64,000 nucleotides of DNA from an uncultured Pelagibacteraceae bacterium (GCA_902521355.1 CABYRT010000004.1:40829-104828), one strand, 5' to 3'. Counted from the first letter of the stretch, positions 28,268-38,433 are shown. Made by a program: numbers and translations. Notes: a model not told the origin generated them from the sequence alone.

Positions 28268-29047
28268 TTAGTTTAATTTTTTATTTGTTTTTTTTGGAAC
28301 AATATCAATTTTAGTTTCTGGTTTAATTTTATTAGATTTTAAATCTTCATTGATAGGTTTAACGTTTTTCTTTGCGTCATTGATTGTTTCTTTTAATAAA
28401 CTACAATATAAATCTATAGATCTTCTTGCATCATCATTACCTGGTATAGGATAATCTATTCCATCTGGGTTTGAGTTGGTATCTAAAATAGCAATTATTG
28501 GTATACCCAATTTAATTGATTCCTTAATTGCTAATGATTCATAATTAGTATCAATTATAAAAACTAAATCAGGGATTTTTTTCATTTCCATTATTCCTCC
28601 CAAAGATCTTTGGAGTTTATCTCTTTGTCCACTCATCTTAAGTAGTTCTTTTTTTGTAAAACCTCTATTTTCAGAAGATAGATCTGAATTTATTTTATTT
28701 AATTTTTTTATTGAGTTGGAAATTGTCCCCCAGTTAGTCAGCATTCCACCCAGCCATCTATAATTTACAAAGTATTGATCTGTGTCTTTTGCTAGTTGAG
28801 CTACAGCCTCAGATGCTTGTTTTTTTGTAGATATAAATAGCATTTTACCACCTGACTCTATTGTTTCATACACCTTTTCAAGTGCTGAATTTGTTAATTC
28901 AAGGGTTTGAGTTAAATCAATAATGTGTATGGAATCTCTTTTACCAAATATATATTTTTTCATTTTAGGGTTCCATCTTAGTGTTTTGTGACCAAGATGA
29001 ACTCCAGCTTCTAATAATTGTTCAATTGATAATTTAGGTATCTTCAT
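28268..29047 (-). CDS. rpsB: Ribosomal protein S2
   Basis: Small-subunit ribosomal protein of 259 aa with LLEAGVHLGHKTLRWNPKMKKYIFGKRDSIHIIDL, FVNYRWLGGMLTNWGTI, DLVFIIDTNYESLAIKE and IPIIAILDTNSNPDGIDYPIPGNDDARRSI. It has a lysine-rich C-terminal tail. The Shine-Dalgarno GGGAAAG is 3-9 bases before the ATG and partly inside a predicted pseudoknot (see the leader entry), which suggests feedback control by S2. Confidence 0.97.
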   Translation of the reverse strand: MKIPKLSIEQLLEAGVHLGHKTLRWNPKMKKYIFGKRDSIHIIDLTQTLELTNSALEKVYETIESGGKMLFISTKKQASEAVAQLAKDTDQYFVNYRWLGGMLTNWGTISNSIKKLNKINSDLSSENRGFTKKELLKMSGQRDKLQRSLGGIMEMKKIPDLVFIIDTNYESLAIKESIKLGIPIIAILDTNSNPDGIDYPIPGNDDARRSIDLYCSLLKETINDAKKNVKPINEDLKSNKIKPETKIDIVPKKTNKKLN

Positions 29048-29055
29048 TTTCTTTC

Positions 29056-29115
29056 CCGGTTATGCCACCACAATTACTGCCCAAAGGGACCGGAGGTTTT
29101 AAACCATTAATTGTG
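29056..29115 (-). ncRNA. Predicted pseudoknotted rpsB leader (S2 autoregulatory candidate)
   Basis: The rpsB 5' leader, read on the minus strand, folds by eye into three helices. P1 is CACAATTA (29115-29108) with TAATTGTG (29076-29069), 8 bp. A small hairpin CCC/GGG (29088-29086 with 29082-29080) has a TTT loop. CCGGT (29093-29089), inside the P1 loop, pairs with ACCGG (29060-29056) outside it, giving a pseudoknot. The last helix takes the first two G of the Shine-Dalgarno GGGAAAG. Ribosomal protein S2 leaders with a pseudoknot are known in gammaproteobacteria. Function here is inferred. Confidence 0.6.
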
Positions 29116-29170
29116 TGCGTGTTAATTTTTCAGATAAATACTAATTTTTTTATAAAAAACAACCTTTTTT

Positions 29171-32100
29171 TTACTCTATTTCTAGGTTTTTTACTAAATC
29201 TAAGGAGTTTAAAAGCTTATTATCAACCTTTCTTTTATCTTTAAGGTAGAAACTAAATAAATGATTATCTTTATCTATGATTAATTTTACAGAGGTTTCA
29301 CCATCTGATTTACTAATGTCTTTAATTATTTTTAAATCATCAAAATTATTAAATTTTAATGTTAAATTCTTTATAGGTTTATTAACAACTTCTTTTAAAG
29401 AAATAATTTTTTTAACGTTTATTCTTTTTTGCGTTTTATTTTCGTCAGAGTAATTTTTTATTAATGTTATCATAACTGAATTACCTTCTTTCAAACTATC
29501 TCTATTTAGTTCAAAAACATCTGAAAATATAAACAATTCAAAAACATTTGATAAATCTGAAAATTTAACAATTGCATAAGAACCACCTTTTTGCGTTTTT
29601 TTTTCTTGTATTTTAAGAATAGTACATGCAATATTTGAGCTTAATATATCGTTATTTTTATCAAACTCCTCGTAACTAGTTATATTATACTGATTAAAAA
29701 TAGACTTATATTGATTAATTGGATGATCAGAAATATAAAATCCCAAAGTTTCAAATTCTTTTGTTAATTTAATATCAGATATCCAATCATCATTTTTTTC
29801 TATAAAATCTACTTCTTGATCATTTTCTTCACCAAATAAATCAATTTGATTATTTGAATTATTTTCATAAATATTTTTAGATTTTAAAATTAAATTTGGA
29901 ATTGAATTAAACAAAGCTTGTCGATTTGCATGAAGATCATCGAAAGCTCCTGCTTGAACTAATCCCTCAAGCTGTAACTTATTTATGTCTTTTGGGTTTA
30001 CTCTATTAATAAAATCATTTAAATTTTTAAATTCACCCTTAGCAATTCTTTCTTTTACTACATTCGATATTGCTTCGAACCCTACATTTTTAATTGCACC
30101 TAGTGCATAAAAAAATTTTTTGCCGTTTGAAAAAAAGTCGGCGTAACATTCATTAATATTAGGTCTTGCTATTGGAATATTCAGTCTTTTTAAATCTTCA
30201 TGAAATTCGCTTAATTTTTTTTGATTAGATAATTCCATTGACATCGATGCAACAAAAAATTCATGAGGATAATATGTTTTTAGAAATGCTGTTTGATAAG
30301 CAATAACAGCATATGCAGCAGCGTGACTTTTGTTAAATCCATATTCAGCAAATGGTTCTATTTTCAAAAAGATACCAGCTGCAATGTCTTTACTTATACC
30401 ATTTTTAAAAGCCCCTTCTACAAATCTTTGTTTTTGTTTTTCTAACTCTGCTCTTTTTTTTTTTCCCATGGCTCTTCTTAATATATCAGCTTCTCCTGGT
30501 GTAAATCCCGAAAGAGCCTGTGCTATTTGCATAACTTGTTCCTGATATATTATCACTCCATAAGTTGGCTTTAATATTTTCTCTAATTTAGGATGTAGAT
30601 AGTCTGGATCTCTTTTCCCATGCTTACAATCATTATAAATTGGGATATTGCTCATTGGACCAGGCCTGTATAGTGCTACAAGTGCTATAATATCTTCTAA
30701 TCTGTTTGGTTTCATATTAATTAGCGCGTCCTTCATACCTGAACTTTCAAGCTGAAATAACCCAACTGTTTTGCCACTTGATAGTAAATCAAAGACTTTC
30801 TGATCTTCGTAATTTATTTTTTCTATTTGAAAATCTGAATTTTTTTTATTTATAAGTTTTTGTGCTTTATCAATTACAGTTAACGTTTTTAATCCCAAAA
30901 AATCAAATTTGATTAATCCTGCATTTTCAGCTGAGTACATATCAAACTGTGTTGAGGGTAACAATAAATCTGCTGAATTATCTTTGTATAGAGGGACAGT
31001 TTCAGTCAATTTTTTATCTGCAATAACAACGCCTGCTGCATGAGTAGCAACATTACGATTTAAACCCTCTAATTTCAGAGACAAATTCACTAAACGATCT
31101 ACCCTTTTATCTTCTTTTATTAATATCTGTAATCTAGGTTCAGCATTAATACATTCCTGTAAAGACATTGGTCTAGAAGGATCAAATGGTATCATTTTAC
31201 AAATACTATCAATAAAACCATATGGTAAACCTAGAACTCTTCCAACGTCTCTAATTACCATCCTTGCCTTAAGCTTACCGAAAGTAATAATATGTGCTAC
31301 ACTATCTTTATATTTTGTTGTTAAATATTCAAAAACTAGATCTCTTTTTTCCTCGCAAAAATCTATATCAAAATCAGGCATTGAAATTCTATCTGGATTT
31401 AAAAAACGCTCAAAAATAAGATTGAATTTTATTGGATCAATATCGGTTATAGATAAACACCAAGCAGCTAAAGAACCTGCACCAGATCCTCTTCCAGGTC
31501 CTACGGGTATTTTATTTTGTTTGGCCCACTTAATATAATCTGAAACAATTAAAAAATAACCAGAGTATCTCATTTCAACTATTATTCGTATCTCATGATC
31601 TAATCTTTTTTTGTATTCTAAATATTTTTCATGTTTCTCAAGATTTATGTGATCTATATTAAAAACAGACTTAAATTTATTTTTTAGCCCTTCAAAAGAT
31701 AACTGTCTCAACATTTCATTAGGGTCTTTTCCAGAGGACGAAATACTTGGTAAAATAGGTTTAGAATAATTTGGCTTAAATGAACATCTAAACGGTAAGT
31801 TATAATTATTTTCTAGTGCCTCAGGTAAATCTTTAAAAAGATCAATCATCTCATCTGATGTTTTTAAATAATGTTGGTTTGTAAGTTTTATTCTATTTGA
31901 GTCATTCACGTAAGTTTTTTCACCTATACACATCAATGCATCGTGAGCATCAAACATATCTTTATCTAAATAATAAACTTCATTTGAAGCGATAATTGGT
32001 AGTTCTAATTTTTGCGAAATATTGAGATTATAGTTTTCGAAATCTTTTTCATTTAAGTCATTATGTCTTTGAATTTCTATATACATATTTTCTTCAAATT

Positions 32101-32581
32101 TTGCTTTTAACTTAATCAGTATTTCTTCAATTTCATCAAATAATCCTTTGTTGAAAAGCGAACCAAACAAACACTTCACTGAACCAGTTAGGATTATTAT
32201 GCCATCAGAATTATTTAATAAATCTTCTAATTCACAAAATGGGGAAGTTGTCTCCAAATTATCTAAATAAGATTTGGATGAAAGTTTAATAATATTTTTA
32301 TATCCATTATAATTTTTAGCTATAAGAGGTATTAAACCATTAAATCCTTTATATTTAAATAAAATCTGTGTTCCAATAATAGGCTGCGTGCCTACAGATG
32401 ATAAATTTTCTGAGAATTCTAATGCGCCTGATAAATTATAAGTATCAGATAAGCCTAATGATTTTATTTTATTTTTTTTACAGAAATCTTTTAATTGTTC
32501 AATTTTTACGGCTCCTTCACAAATTGAATACTGAGTGTGTATTTTAAAATGATTAAATGTTTTGTTAATTGATTCTTTCAT
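29171..32581 (-). CDS. dnaE: DNA polymerase III subunit alpha
   Basis: Replicative polymerase of the C family, 1136 aa. An N-terminal PHP domain starts FNHFKIHTQYSICEGAVKIEQLKDFCK, followed by the palm with GPGRGSGAGSLAAWCLSITDIDPI and the catalytic acidic motif PDFDIDFCEEKR near residues 399-410. Further landmarks are GRVLGLPYGF, THAAGVVIAD, YRPGPM, YQEQVMQIA and FNKSHAAAYAVIAYQTAFLK. The C-terminal OB-fold region includes GGSYAIVKFSDLSNVFELFIF. It follows lolD with a 17-base overlap. About 120 bp separate it from rpsB, and these hold the rpsB leader. Confidence 0.97.
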   Translation of the reverse strand: MKESINKTFNHFKIHTQYSICEGAVKIEQLKDFCKKNKIKSLGLSDTYNLSGALEFSENLSSVGTQPIIGTQILFKYKGFNGLIPLIAKNYNGYKNIIKLSSKSYLDNLETTSPFCELEDLLNNSDGIIILTGSVKCLFGSLFNKGLFDEIEEILIKLKAKFEENMYIEIQRHNDLNEKDFENYNLNISQKLELPIIASNEVYYLDKDMFDAHDALMCIGEKTYVNDSNRIKLTNQHYLKTSDEMIDLFKDLPEALENNYNLPFRCSFKPNYSKPILPSISSSGKDPNEMLRQLSFEGLKNKFKSVFNIDHINLEKHEKYLEYKKRLDHEIRIIVEMRYSGYFLIVSDYIKWAKQNKIPVGPGRGSGAGSLAAWCLSITDIDPIKFNLIFERFLNPDRISMPDFDIDFCEEKRDLVFEYLTTKYKDSVAHIITFGKLKARMVIRDVGRVLGLPYGFIDSICKMIPFDPSRPMSLQECINAEPRLQILIKEDKRVDRLVNLSLKLEGLNRNVATHAAGVVIADKKLTETVPLYKDNSADLLLPSTQFDMYSAENAGLIKFDFLGLKTLTVIDKAQKLINKKNSDFQIEKINYEDQKVFDLLSSGKTVGLFQLESSGMKDALINMKPNRLEDIIALVALYRPGPMSNIPIYNDCKHGKRDPDYLHPKLEKILKPTYGVIIYQEQVMQIAQALSGFTPGEADILRRAMGKKKRAELEKQKQRFVEGAFKNGISKDIAAGIFLKIEPFAEYGFNKSHAAAYAVIAYQTAFLKTYYPHEFFVASMSMELSNQKKLSEFHEDLKRLNIPIARPNINECYADFFSNGKKFFYALGAIKNVGFEAISNVVKERIAKGEFKNLNDFINRVNPKDINKLQLEGLVQAGAFDDLHANRQALFNSIPNLILKSKNIYENNSNNQIDLFGEENDQEVDFIEKNDDWISDIKLTKEFETLGFYISDHPINQYKSIFNQYNITSYEEFDKNNDILSSNIACTILKIQEKKTQKGGSYAIVKFSDLSNVFELFIFSDVFELNRDSLKEGNSVMITLIKNYSDENKTQKRINVKKIISLKEVVNKPIKNLTLKFNNFDDLKIIKDISKSDGETSVKLIIDKDNHLFSFYLKDKRKVDNKLLNSLDLVKNLEIE

Positions 32582-33248
32582 TGGTAATAATCATCTTACC
32601 ACCAATCATTTTAATTTTACAATCTGCCATATTTGCAAAATATCTATTGTGGGTTGCAAAAATTATAATTCTATTTTTGTTTTTTAGATTAAAAAGAATT
32701 TTAAATATTTGCTTAGCATTTTCAAAATCCAAACTACCAGTTGGTTCATCAGCTAATACAATATTTGGCTCATTTATTAAGGCCCTAGCAATTGCTATTC
32801 TTTGATTTTCTCCACCTGAAAGCTCAGATGGATAATGATTTAATCTTGAGGTTAAATCAAATTTTTTAATTAATTTTTTCGCTAATTCTGTTGATTTTGA
32901 TTTATTATTAGATACTAGCAAATTTGGCAATATTACATTTTCAAGTGCCGTAAAATCGGGCAATAAATTTTTGTCTTGATAAATTATACCAATATTTTTT
33001 GATCTTACATGATCATTATCAATTGAACTATTTGTATCAATTTTCTTTTTATTAAATTCAATAAAACCTGATGATGGAATATCAATTAATGATAATAAAT
33101 TTAATAATGTTGATTTCCCAGATCCTGAAGGTCCTACAATTGAATATACCTTCCCAGTCTCAAACTTAAAATTTATATTGTTTAAAACTTTAAGAGATTT
33201 TTTTTCATATTTCTTCGACAAATTATTTAATTTTAAAAAATTATTCAT
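32565..33248 (-). CDS. lolD: Lipoprotein-releasing ABC transporter ATPase LolD
   Basis: ATPase of the LolCDE complex that extracts outer-membrane lipoproteins from the inner membrane. The 227-aa protein has Walker A GPSGSGKST (39-47), the signature LSGGENQR, Walker B NIVLADEPTGSLD and the switch His in FATHN. It overlaps the permease gene lolC by 8 bases, and dnaE starts within its 3' end. The pairing with a LolC/E permease separates it from other MacB-type ATPases. Confidence 0.92.
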   Translation of the reverse strand: MNNFLKLNNLSKKYEKKSLKVLNNINFKFETGKVYSIVGPSGSGKSTLLNLLSLIDIPSSGFIEFNKKKIDTNSSIDNDHVRSKNIGIIYQDKNLLPDFTALENVILPNLLVSNNKSKSTELAKKLIKKFDLTSRLNHYPSELSGGENQRIAIARALINEPNIVLADEPTGSLDFENAKQIFKILFNLKNKNRIIIFATHNRYFANMADCKIKMIGGKMIITNERIN

Positions 33249-34452
33249 ATTTTAAAGTCCGTATTGTATCTAATTTTGCTGCTCTAGAGGCTGGAAAGAT
33301 TGATACAATAGAAGTTGTTATTATTGAACATAATGCAATTAAAATTATTGAATTTACGTTTATTTCTGATGGAAGAGTACTTAAAAAGTAAATTTCTTCT
33401 GGAAATAATATAATATCAAAAGTATTAGAAATAAATTTCCTAATGCCCTCTATATAGTATGAAAATAATGTCCCTAATAGAATGCCAAATAGAGTTGCTG
33501 AAGTACCAATAATAAATCCAATAAAAAAGAAAATTTTTTTAATTGAAGTATTGGAGACACCAATAGATTTTAAAATCCCTATATCTCTAGTTTTATTTTT
33601 AACCAATATAGTTAAACCAGAAATAATATTAAATGCAGCTACAATTATTATTAGAGATAAGATTATAAACATCACGTTTCGTTCAACTTTTAAAGCTGAA
33701 AATAAAGATTCATTTAAATCTGCCCATGTGTAAACATATGCGCCAGGAAATAAATCTAACAATTTTTTTTTATAATATTCTATATTTTTTGGATCTTTAA
33801 AATAATACTCAGTAAATCTTTTATCTTTATTTTTGTTAAAAAAATCTTCCAACTTATTAAGATTAATATATGCTACGTTCTCATTAAATTCGCCTATTCC
33901 ACTATCAAATATCGAAATTACTCTAAATTTATCTTGTCTTGGAAATGATCCAACGATTGTTTGAACACCAGATGGTGACATTATTGTTATTTGATCACCA
34001 ATATCTATATTAAGCAAAAAGCTTAAATCTTTTCCAATTGATATTGAATTATTTTTTAAATCTGTTGTTCCAAAATAATTTTGATTATTTGATATTTCTA
34101 GTGTCTTAAAATCATTTTTTAAATATCCTTTTAAAAGGATACCTTTTGTATTTTGTTTTGAGAGAATTACTGCTTCTCCATCATTTGAAGCAATGCCTTT
34201 AGCAAAATCTTTTTCAGCCGTAAGTACTAAAGAATTATCATAGGGTTTTACAACAGCATGGGCATTAAAACCAACAATTTTATTTATTAACTCTGTTCTA
34301 AAACCATTCATTACTGACATAACAATTATTAATACAGCTACACCTAAGCTTATGCCGATAAATGAAAAGATAGATATTACATTTAAAAAGCCATCTTTTT
34401 TTCTAGCTTTTAAAAACCTAAAAATAATTTCTTTTTCTAATTGTGAAATCAA
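33241..34452 (-). CDS. lolC: Lipoprotein-releasing ABC transporter permease LolC/E
   Basis: Permease of 403 aa with one membrane helix near the N-terminus (about 25-48), a large periplasmic domain and three C-terminal helices (FtsX-like core with RDIGILKSIGVSNTSIKKIFFFIGF). The start EIIFRFLKARKKDGFLNVISIFSFIGISLGVAVLIIVMSVMNGF is typical of LolC/LolE. Only one such permease is visible, so the complex is probably a homodimer, as in many alphaproteobacteria. It overlaps proS by 4 bases. Confidence 0.9.
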   Translation of the reverse strand: MISQLEKEIIFRFLKARKKDGFLNVISIFSFIGISLGVAVLIIVMSVMNGFRTELINKIVGFNAHAVVKPYDNSLVLTAEKDFAKGIASNDGEAVILSKQNTKGILLKGYLKNDFKTLEISNNQNYFGTTDLKNNSISIGKDLSFLLNIDIGDQITIMSPSGVQTIVGSFPRQDKFRVISIFDSGIGEFNENVAYINLNKLEDFFNKNKDKRFTEYYFKDPKNIEYYKKKLLDLFPGAYVYTWADLNESLFSALKVERNVMFIILSLIIIVAAFNIISGLTILVKNKTRDIGILKSIGVSNTSIKKIFFFIGFIIGTSATLFGILLGTLFSYYIEGIRKFISNTFDIILFPEEIYFLSTLPSEINVNSIILIALCSIITTSIVSIFPASRAAKLDTIRTLKYE

Positions 34453-35777
34453 TTTTGCTTAGCTTTTATTATTTGTGAAGCAATATCTTCAACTTTCAAC
34501 TTTTGAGTTTCCCCATCGACTTCTTTAAACTCATATAAATTTCCTTCAGATTTGGTTCCTATTATCAATTGATATGGAATTCCGATTAAATTAAATTTTT
34601 TTATTTTAGCTGAGATATTTTCGTCTGTATCATCTATGATTGTTTCTATGTTTTTTGATTTTAGAAATTCATGTACTTTAATAGACTTTTCTAAATTAGA
34701 TTTATCATTTTTATTTATCATTGGAATAATCGCACAATCATAAGGTGTTACTGACATAGGCCATTTCATAATAGCTTCTTTATCGTTATATTTTGCCTCA
34801 ATTATGGCACCAACAAGTCTAGAAACTCCTATTCCGTATGATCCCATTTTAACAAATTCTTTTTTTCCATTAAAATCAACAGCTGCATTCATTGGTTTTG
34901 AATATTTATCTCCAAAATAAAATATGTGACCAACTTCAATACCTTTAGTATTCACTCTAAATTCTTGTGGAACAGATTTTTCAAATTCATCTTTATTAAA
35001 TTTTTCATCTGTCACAGAATAAAAATTTTCATATTGTTTTCTCAATACATTTAAAGATGCCTTATCTAAATTTGTTTTCGAGCTATCTACATCAAATATT
35101 CTTTGATCTGTATAAATTTTACTTTCACCCGTATCAGCAAGAATAATAAATTCATGTGATAAATTTCCTCCTATAGGTCCAGTATCAGCAGCCATGGGAA
35201 TTGCGGATAAATTTAGTCTCTTAAAAGTTTTTAAATATGAAAGAAAAAATTTATTGTACGAAAATATTGCATCATCATCTGTTAAATCAAAAGAGTAGGC
35301 ATCCTTCATATAAAATTCTCTACATCTCATAATTCCAAATCTTGGTCTTAACTCATCTCTAAATTTCCATTGAATATGGTATAATAATTGAGGTAAAGAT
35401 TTATATGATTTAAAGGAAGATCTAAAAATTTCTGTCACAAGTTCCTCATTAGTTGGACCATATAACATTTCTCTATTTTGACGATCCTTAATTCTTAACA
35501 TTTCTTCACCATAATCTTCATATCGTCCACTTTCCTTCCAAATTTCGGATGATTGAATTGTGGGCATTAATATTTCTTGAACACCAACACGGTCTTGTTC
35601 TTCTCTAACTATTTGTTCAATTTTTTTCATGACTTTAAATCCAAGCGGTAACCAAGAATAAATTCCAGCAGAGGACTGTTTAATCATGCCTACTCTTAAC
35701 ATTAATTGGTGTGATTTAATTTTAGCCTCAGATGGATTATTTTTTAGTATCGGAATAAATGATTTTGAAAAAAACAT
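34449..35777 (-). CDS. proS: Prolyl-tRNA synthetase (short form)
   Basis: Class II synthetase for tRNA-Pro. The 442-aa length shows the short alphaproteobacterial form that lacks the roughly 180-residue editing insertion of E. coli ProS. Class II motifs are visible in LMLRVGMIKQSSAGIYSWLPLGFKVMKKIE, PTNEELVTEIFR, YHIQWKFRDELRPRFGIMRCREFYMKDAYSF and MGSYGIGVSRLVGAI. A C-terminal anticodon-binding domain follows. It overlaps the DUF1467 gene by one base. Confidence 0.95.
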   Translation of the reverse strand: MFFSKSFIPILKNNPSEAKIKSHQLMLRVGMIKQSSAGIYSWLPLGFKVMKKIEQIVREEQDRVGVQEILMPTIQSSEIWKESGRYEDYGEEMLRIKDRQNREMLYGPTNEELVTEIFRSSFKSYKSLPQLLYHIQWKFRDELRPRFGIMRCREFYMKDAYSFDLTDDDAIFSYNKFFLSYLKTFKRLNLSAIPMAADTGPIGGNLSHEFIILADTGESKIYTDQRIFDVDSSKTNLDKASLNVLRKQYENFYSVTDEKFNKDEFEKSVPQEFRVNTKGIEVGHIFYFGDKYSKPMNAAVDFNGKKEFVKMGSYGIGVSRLVGAIIEAKYNDKEAIMKWPMSVTPYDCAIIPMINKNDKSNLEKSIKVHEFLKSKNIETIIDDTDENISAKIKKFNLIGIPYQLIIGTKSEGNLYEFKEVDGETQKLKVEDIASQIIKAKQN

Positions 35778-36022
35778 TAATTTAAAAAGTTACGTAAATT
35801 TAAAATTTCATTAATTACTAATAGATATATAACTATAAAAATACCAGACGTAATTAAAGTACAATAAATTATTTTTTTAGTTATTTTTGGATTTTCTGGG
35901 GCCCCAGGGTCAACTCCCTCTATATTTCCCTTTTTTTCACGATTAACATCCATGGGTAGAATGGCAAAAAAAACTATCCACCACAAGCACACATATACAA
36001 CTATTGAGCCTGTAATACTCAA
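35777..36022 (-). CDS. DUF1467 family membrane protein
   Basis: A protein of 81 aa with two predicted membrane helices (about 5-25 and 51-74). The conserved start is SITGSIVVYVCLWWIVFFAILPMDV, followed by GVDPGAPENPKI in the loop. This small family of unknown function is typical of alphaproteobacteria and is regularly found between rnj and proS, as here. It touches both neighbours. The family is recognised from the pattern; no function can be given. Confidence 0.82.
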   Translation of the reverse strand: MSITGSIVVYVCLWWIVFFAILPMDVNREKKGNIEGVDPGAPENPKITKKIIYCTLITSGIFIVIYLLVINEILNLRNFLN

Positions 36023-37681
36023 TTAAATCCTCACTAAATTTATATTTGTGTAAGGTCTTTTTCCTAATTTTTCTTTTGTGTACTTTCTACAAGTTATTTT
36101 AAGAGCATCAATTAAATTTGATTCTTGCTTTTTATTATTTAAAGAAAAAGTTTTTGCTGTTTTTTCAATTTCCTCTTCAAGATTAAATGTAAATTCATCT
36201 TTTTCGTATATAGGCAAACCTCTAAAAGTTAATAAAGGTTTGTTGTGAATATTACCATTTGGAGTGATTACTAATGTTGCTTCTATTAATCCGTTAGTAG
36301 ATAAATTTTTTCTCTCTTTGATAGATTGAGCATCTTCTTCAACACTTATAGAACCATCTACGTAAAGTCTTCCACTTGGAGCTTTATCATATACTTCAGG
36401 TTTATCACCTGGATAAATTCTAACTATATCACCATTTTCTACTCTAACAGGATAAGGGACTTGCATTTCTTTAGCAAAATTTATGTGTTCAATCATATGT
36501 CTATGTTCACCATGAACAGGTATGACTGATCTTGGTTTTATCCAGTCATACATATCCTTTAAATCTTCTCTATTTGGATGTCCTGATACATGAATAAATT
36601 CACTATCTTCAGAAATTACCTCTATACCTTCTCTAACTAATTGATTGTGAAGTTTGTATAATTTTTTTTCATTACCTGGAATAATTTTTGAAGAAAATAT
36701 AACTGCGTCCCCTCTCTCAACAAAAACATCTGGATGTGTATAATTTGAAATACGGTTCATCGCACCCATTGGTTCTCCTTGGCTACCAGTACATAAGTAA
36801 ACAATTTTTTCTCTTGAAATATTTTTTGCATCTCTTGCGTCAAGTGGTTCAATAACATTTTGCAAATAACCACATTGCCTAGCAGCTTTATAAATTCTAT
36901 GCATTGAACGGCCCACCAAAGCAATTTGCCTACCTGTTTTTTCAGCACAATAAAAGGCAGACTCCATTCTAGCTACATTTGAAGCGAAAGATGTAATAAT
37001 TATCCTTTTCTTTAATCTTTCCATTATCTTTAGCATATTTTTTCTTACATCGAGCTCAGATCCTGCTCTTCCTGCACTAAATACGTTTGTTGAGTCACAT
37101 ATCATTGTCAAAACACCTTCTTCACCAATTTCCTTTAATCTTTTTGAATTCATATTGTCTCCAGTTAATGGATCTGGATCACACTTCCAATCACCAGTGT
37201 GTAATATATTTCCAACAGGTGTTTCAATTTTTAGTCCATTAGGTTCTAGTATAGAATGTGTTAATGTAACAAATTCTATTTTAAAAGGACTTAAATCTAC
37301 AATGCTATTTAATTGAACAACTTCTAGATATCCTGTTATATCAATTTTTTTTTCCTTAAATTTTTCTGAAATTAACACTGATGTAAATGGAGTAGCAAAT
37401 ATTTTACATTTTAGTCTTGGCCATATATGAGCAATTGCACCGATATGATCTTCATGTGCATGAGTTAGAACAATACCTAATAAGTCATCTTTTTTATCAA
37501 CAATAAATCCAGGGTCAGGATATATTAAATCAACTCCAGGAATTGCATCATCTGCAAAAGTAACTCCTATATCTACAATTATCCATTTTCTATTATCTGG
37601 ATTTCCATAAGCGAATAAATTCATATTCATCCCAATTTCTCCAGATCCCCCTAAAGGGCAAAAAATTAATTCTTCTTTCAT
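36023..37681 (-). CDS. rnj: Ribonuclease J
   Basis: Metallo-beta-lactamase/beta-CASP nuclease for mRNA turnover and rRNA processing. Metal ligands lie in THAHEDHIG (His74, His76, Asp78, His79), with HTGDWKCDPDPLTGD, CDSTNVFSAGRAGSE, ITSFASNVARM, YLCTGSQGEPMGAM and HVSGHPNREDLKDMYDWIKPRSVIPVHGEHRHM. A C-terminal domain follows to 552 aa. It abuts the DUF1467 gene and overlaps coaX by 4 bases, the usual alphaproteobacterial order. Confidence 0.94.
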   Translation of the reverse strand: MKEELIFCPLGGSGEIGMNMNLFAYGNPDNRKWIIVDIGVTFADDAIPGVDLIYPDPGFIVDKKDDLLGIVLTHAHEDHIGAIAHIWPRLKCKIFATPFTSVLISEKFKEKKIDITGYLEVVQLNSIVDLSPFKIEFVTLTHSILEPNGLKIETPVGNILHTGDWKCDPDPLTGDNMNSKRLKEIGEEGVLTMICDSTNVFSAGRAGSELDVRKNMLKIMERLKKRIIITSFASNVARMESAFYCAEKTGRQIALVGRSMHRIYKAARQCGYLQNVIEPLDARDAKNISREKIVYLCTGSQGEPMGAMNRISNYTHPDVFVERGDAVIFSSKIIPGNEKKLYKLHNQLVREGIEVISEDSEFIHVSGHPNREDLKDMYDWIKPRSVIPVHGEHRHMIEHINFAKEMQVPYPVRVENGDIVRIYPGDKPEVYDKAPSGRLYVDGSISVEEDAQSIKERKNLSTNGLIEATLVITPNGNIHNKPLLTFRGLPIYEKDEFTFNLEEEIEKTAKTFSLNNKKQESNLIDALKITCRKYTKEKLGKRPYTNINLVRI

Positions 37682-38433
37682 TTATTTAAATACATAGCAG
37701 CCTTTAAAACTCCATCAGTAGTTAAATTAGAATTTATTTTTACTCTTAGTTTTAAAGAATTTTTAAACATTTTTGCTAGTCCACCAGTAAATATTATTTT
37801 ATATTTTTTTTTGGTTTTTTTAATAATGGAATGAATTATATTGTCAATCAGACCAGAATACCCGAAGAAAAATCCTGAATTAATTGCACTTATAGTATTT
37901 TTACCTACAACATTATTTGATTTTTTTAATTTTACATTAGGTATTAAAAATGCTTTTTTTGATAAATTTTCTAATGATAGATTTATTCCAGGAGCAATTA
38001 CCCCTCCATTATAACTATTTGCTGAGATTACATCAAAATTAGTTGCTGTTCCAAAATCTACTACAATATAATTATTTTTGTTGTCAATTACTGATATTGC
38101 ATTAGCTAACCTATCAGAGCCAATTTGTTTTCTATTAACTTTTATACTTAATAATTTACTTAAATTAAGATTTTTTAATTCATTACAATTTGTATTAAAA
38201 TATAATTTAAAATAATTTTTAATTTTCTTGTAAGAGTTAGGAACAACGGAGCAGAATAAAATTTGTTTTAATTTTTTATCATATTTTCTCAAAACATTTA
38301 AATTTTTTTTTAAATATTTTAAATTGATTTTATTTGTAGATAGTCTGATTTTTTTGACAATATTTTTATTTTTATAAACGCAGATTTTTATATCAGTATT
38401 TCCAATATCTCCAATAATGTAAAAATTAGGCAT
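37678..38433 (-). CDS. coaX: Type III pantothenate kinase
   Basis: First step of coenzyme A synthesis, ASKHA-fold kinase of 251 aa. Motifs: GDIGNTDIKICV (8-19, phosphate-binding), IGSDRLANAISVID, IVVDFGTATNFDVI (catalytic Asp) and GGVIAPGINLSLENLSKKAFLIP. It overlaps birA by 8 bases. Coupling of coaX with birA is common and joins two cofactor steps. Confidence 0.93.
   Translation of the reverse strand: MPNFYIIGDIGNTDIKICVYKNKNIVKKIRLSTNKINLKYLKKNLNVLRKYDKKLKQILFCSVVPNSYKKIKNYFKLYFNTNCNELKNLNLSKLLSIKVNRKQIGSDRLANAISVIDNKNNYIVVDFGTATNFDVISANSYNGGVIAPGINLSLENLSKKAFLIPNVKLKKSNNVVGKNTISAINSGFFFGYSGLIDNIIHSIIKKTKKKYKIIFTGGLAKMFKNSLKLRVKINSNLTTDGVLKAAMYLNK

Noticed and set aside
29140..29175. A-run/T-run after dnaE as an intrinsic terminator
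   Set aside because: The stem would be A-T only and weak; the stretch fits promoter-like sequence for rpsB equally well.
29062..29244. 60-codon plus-strand frame over the rpsB leader and dnaE end
   Set aside because: Antisense to the structured leader and dnaE; no ribosome-binding site or family.
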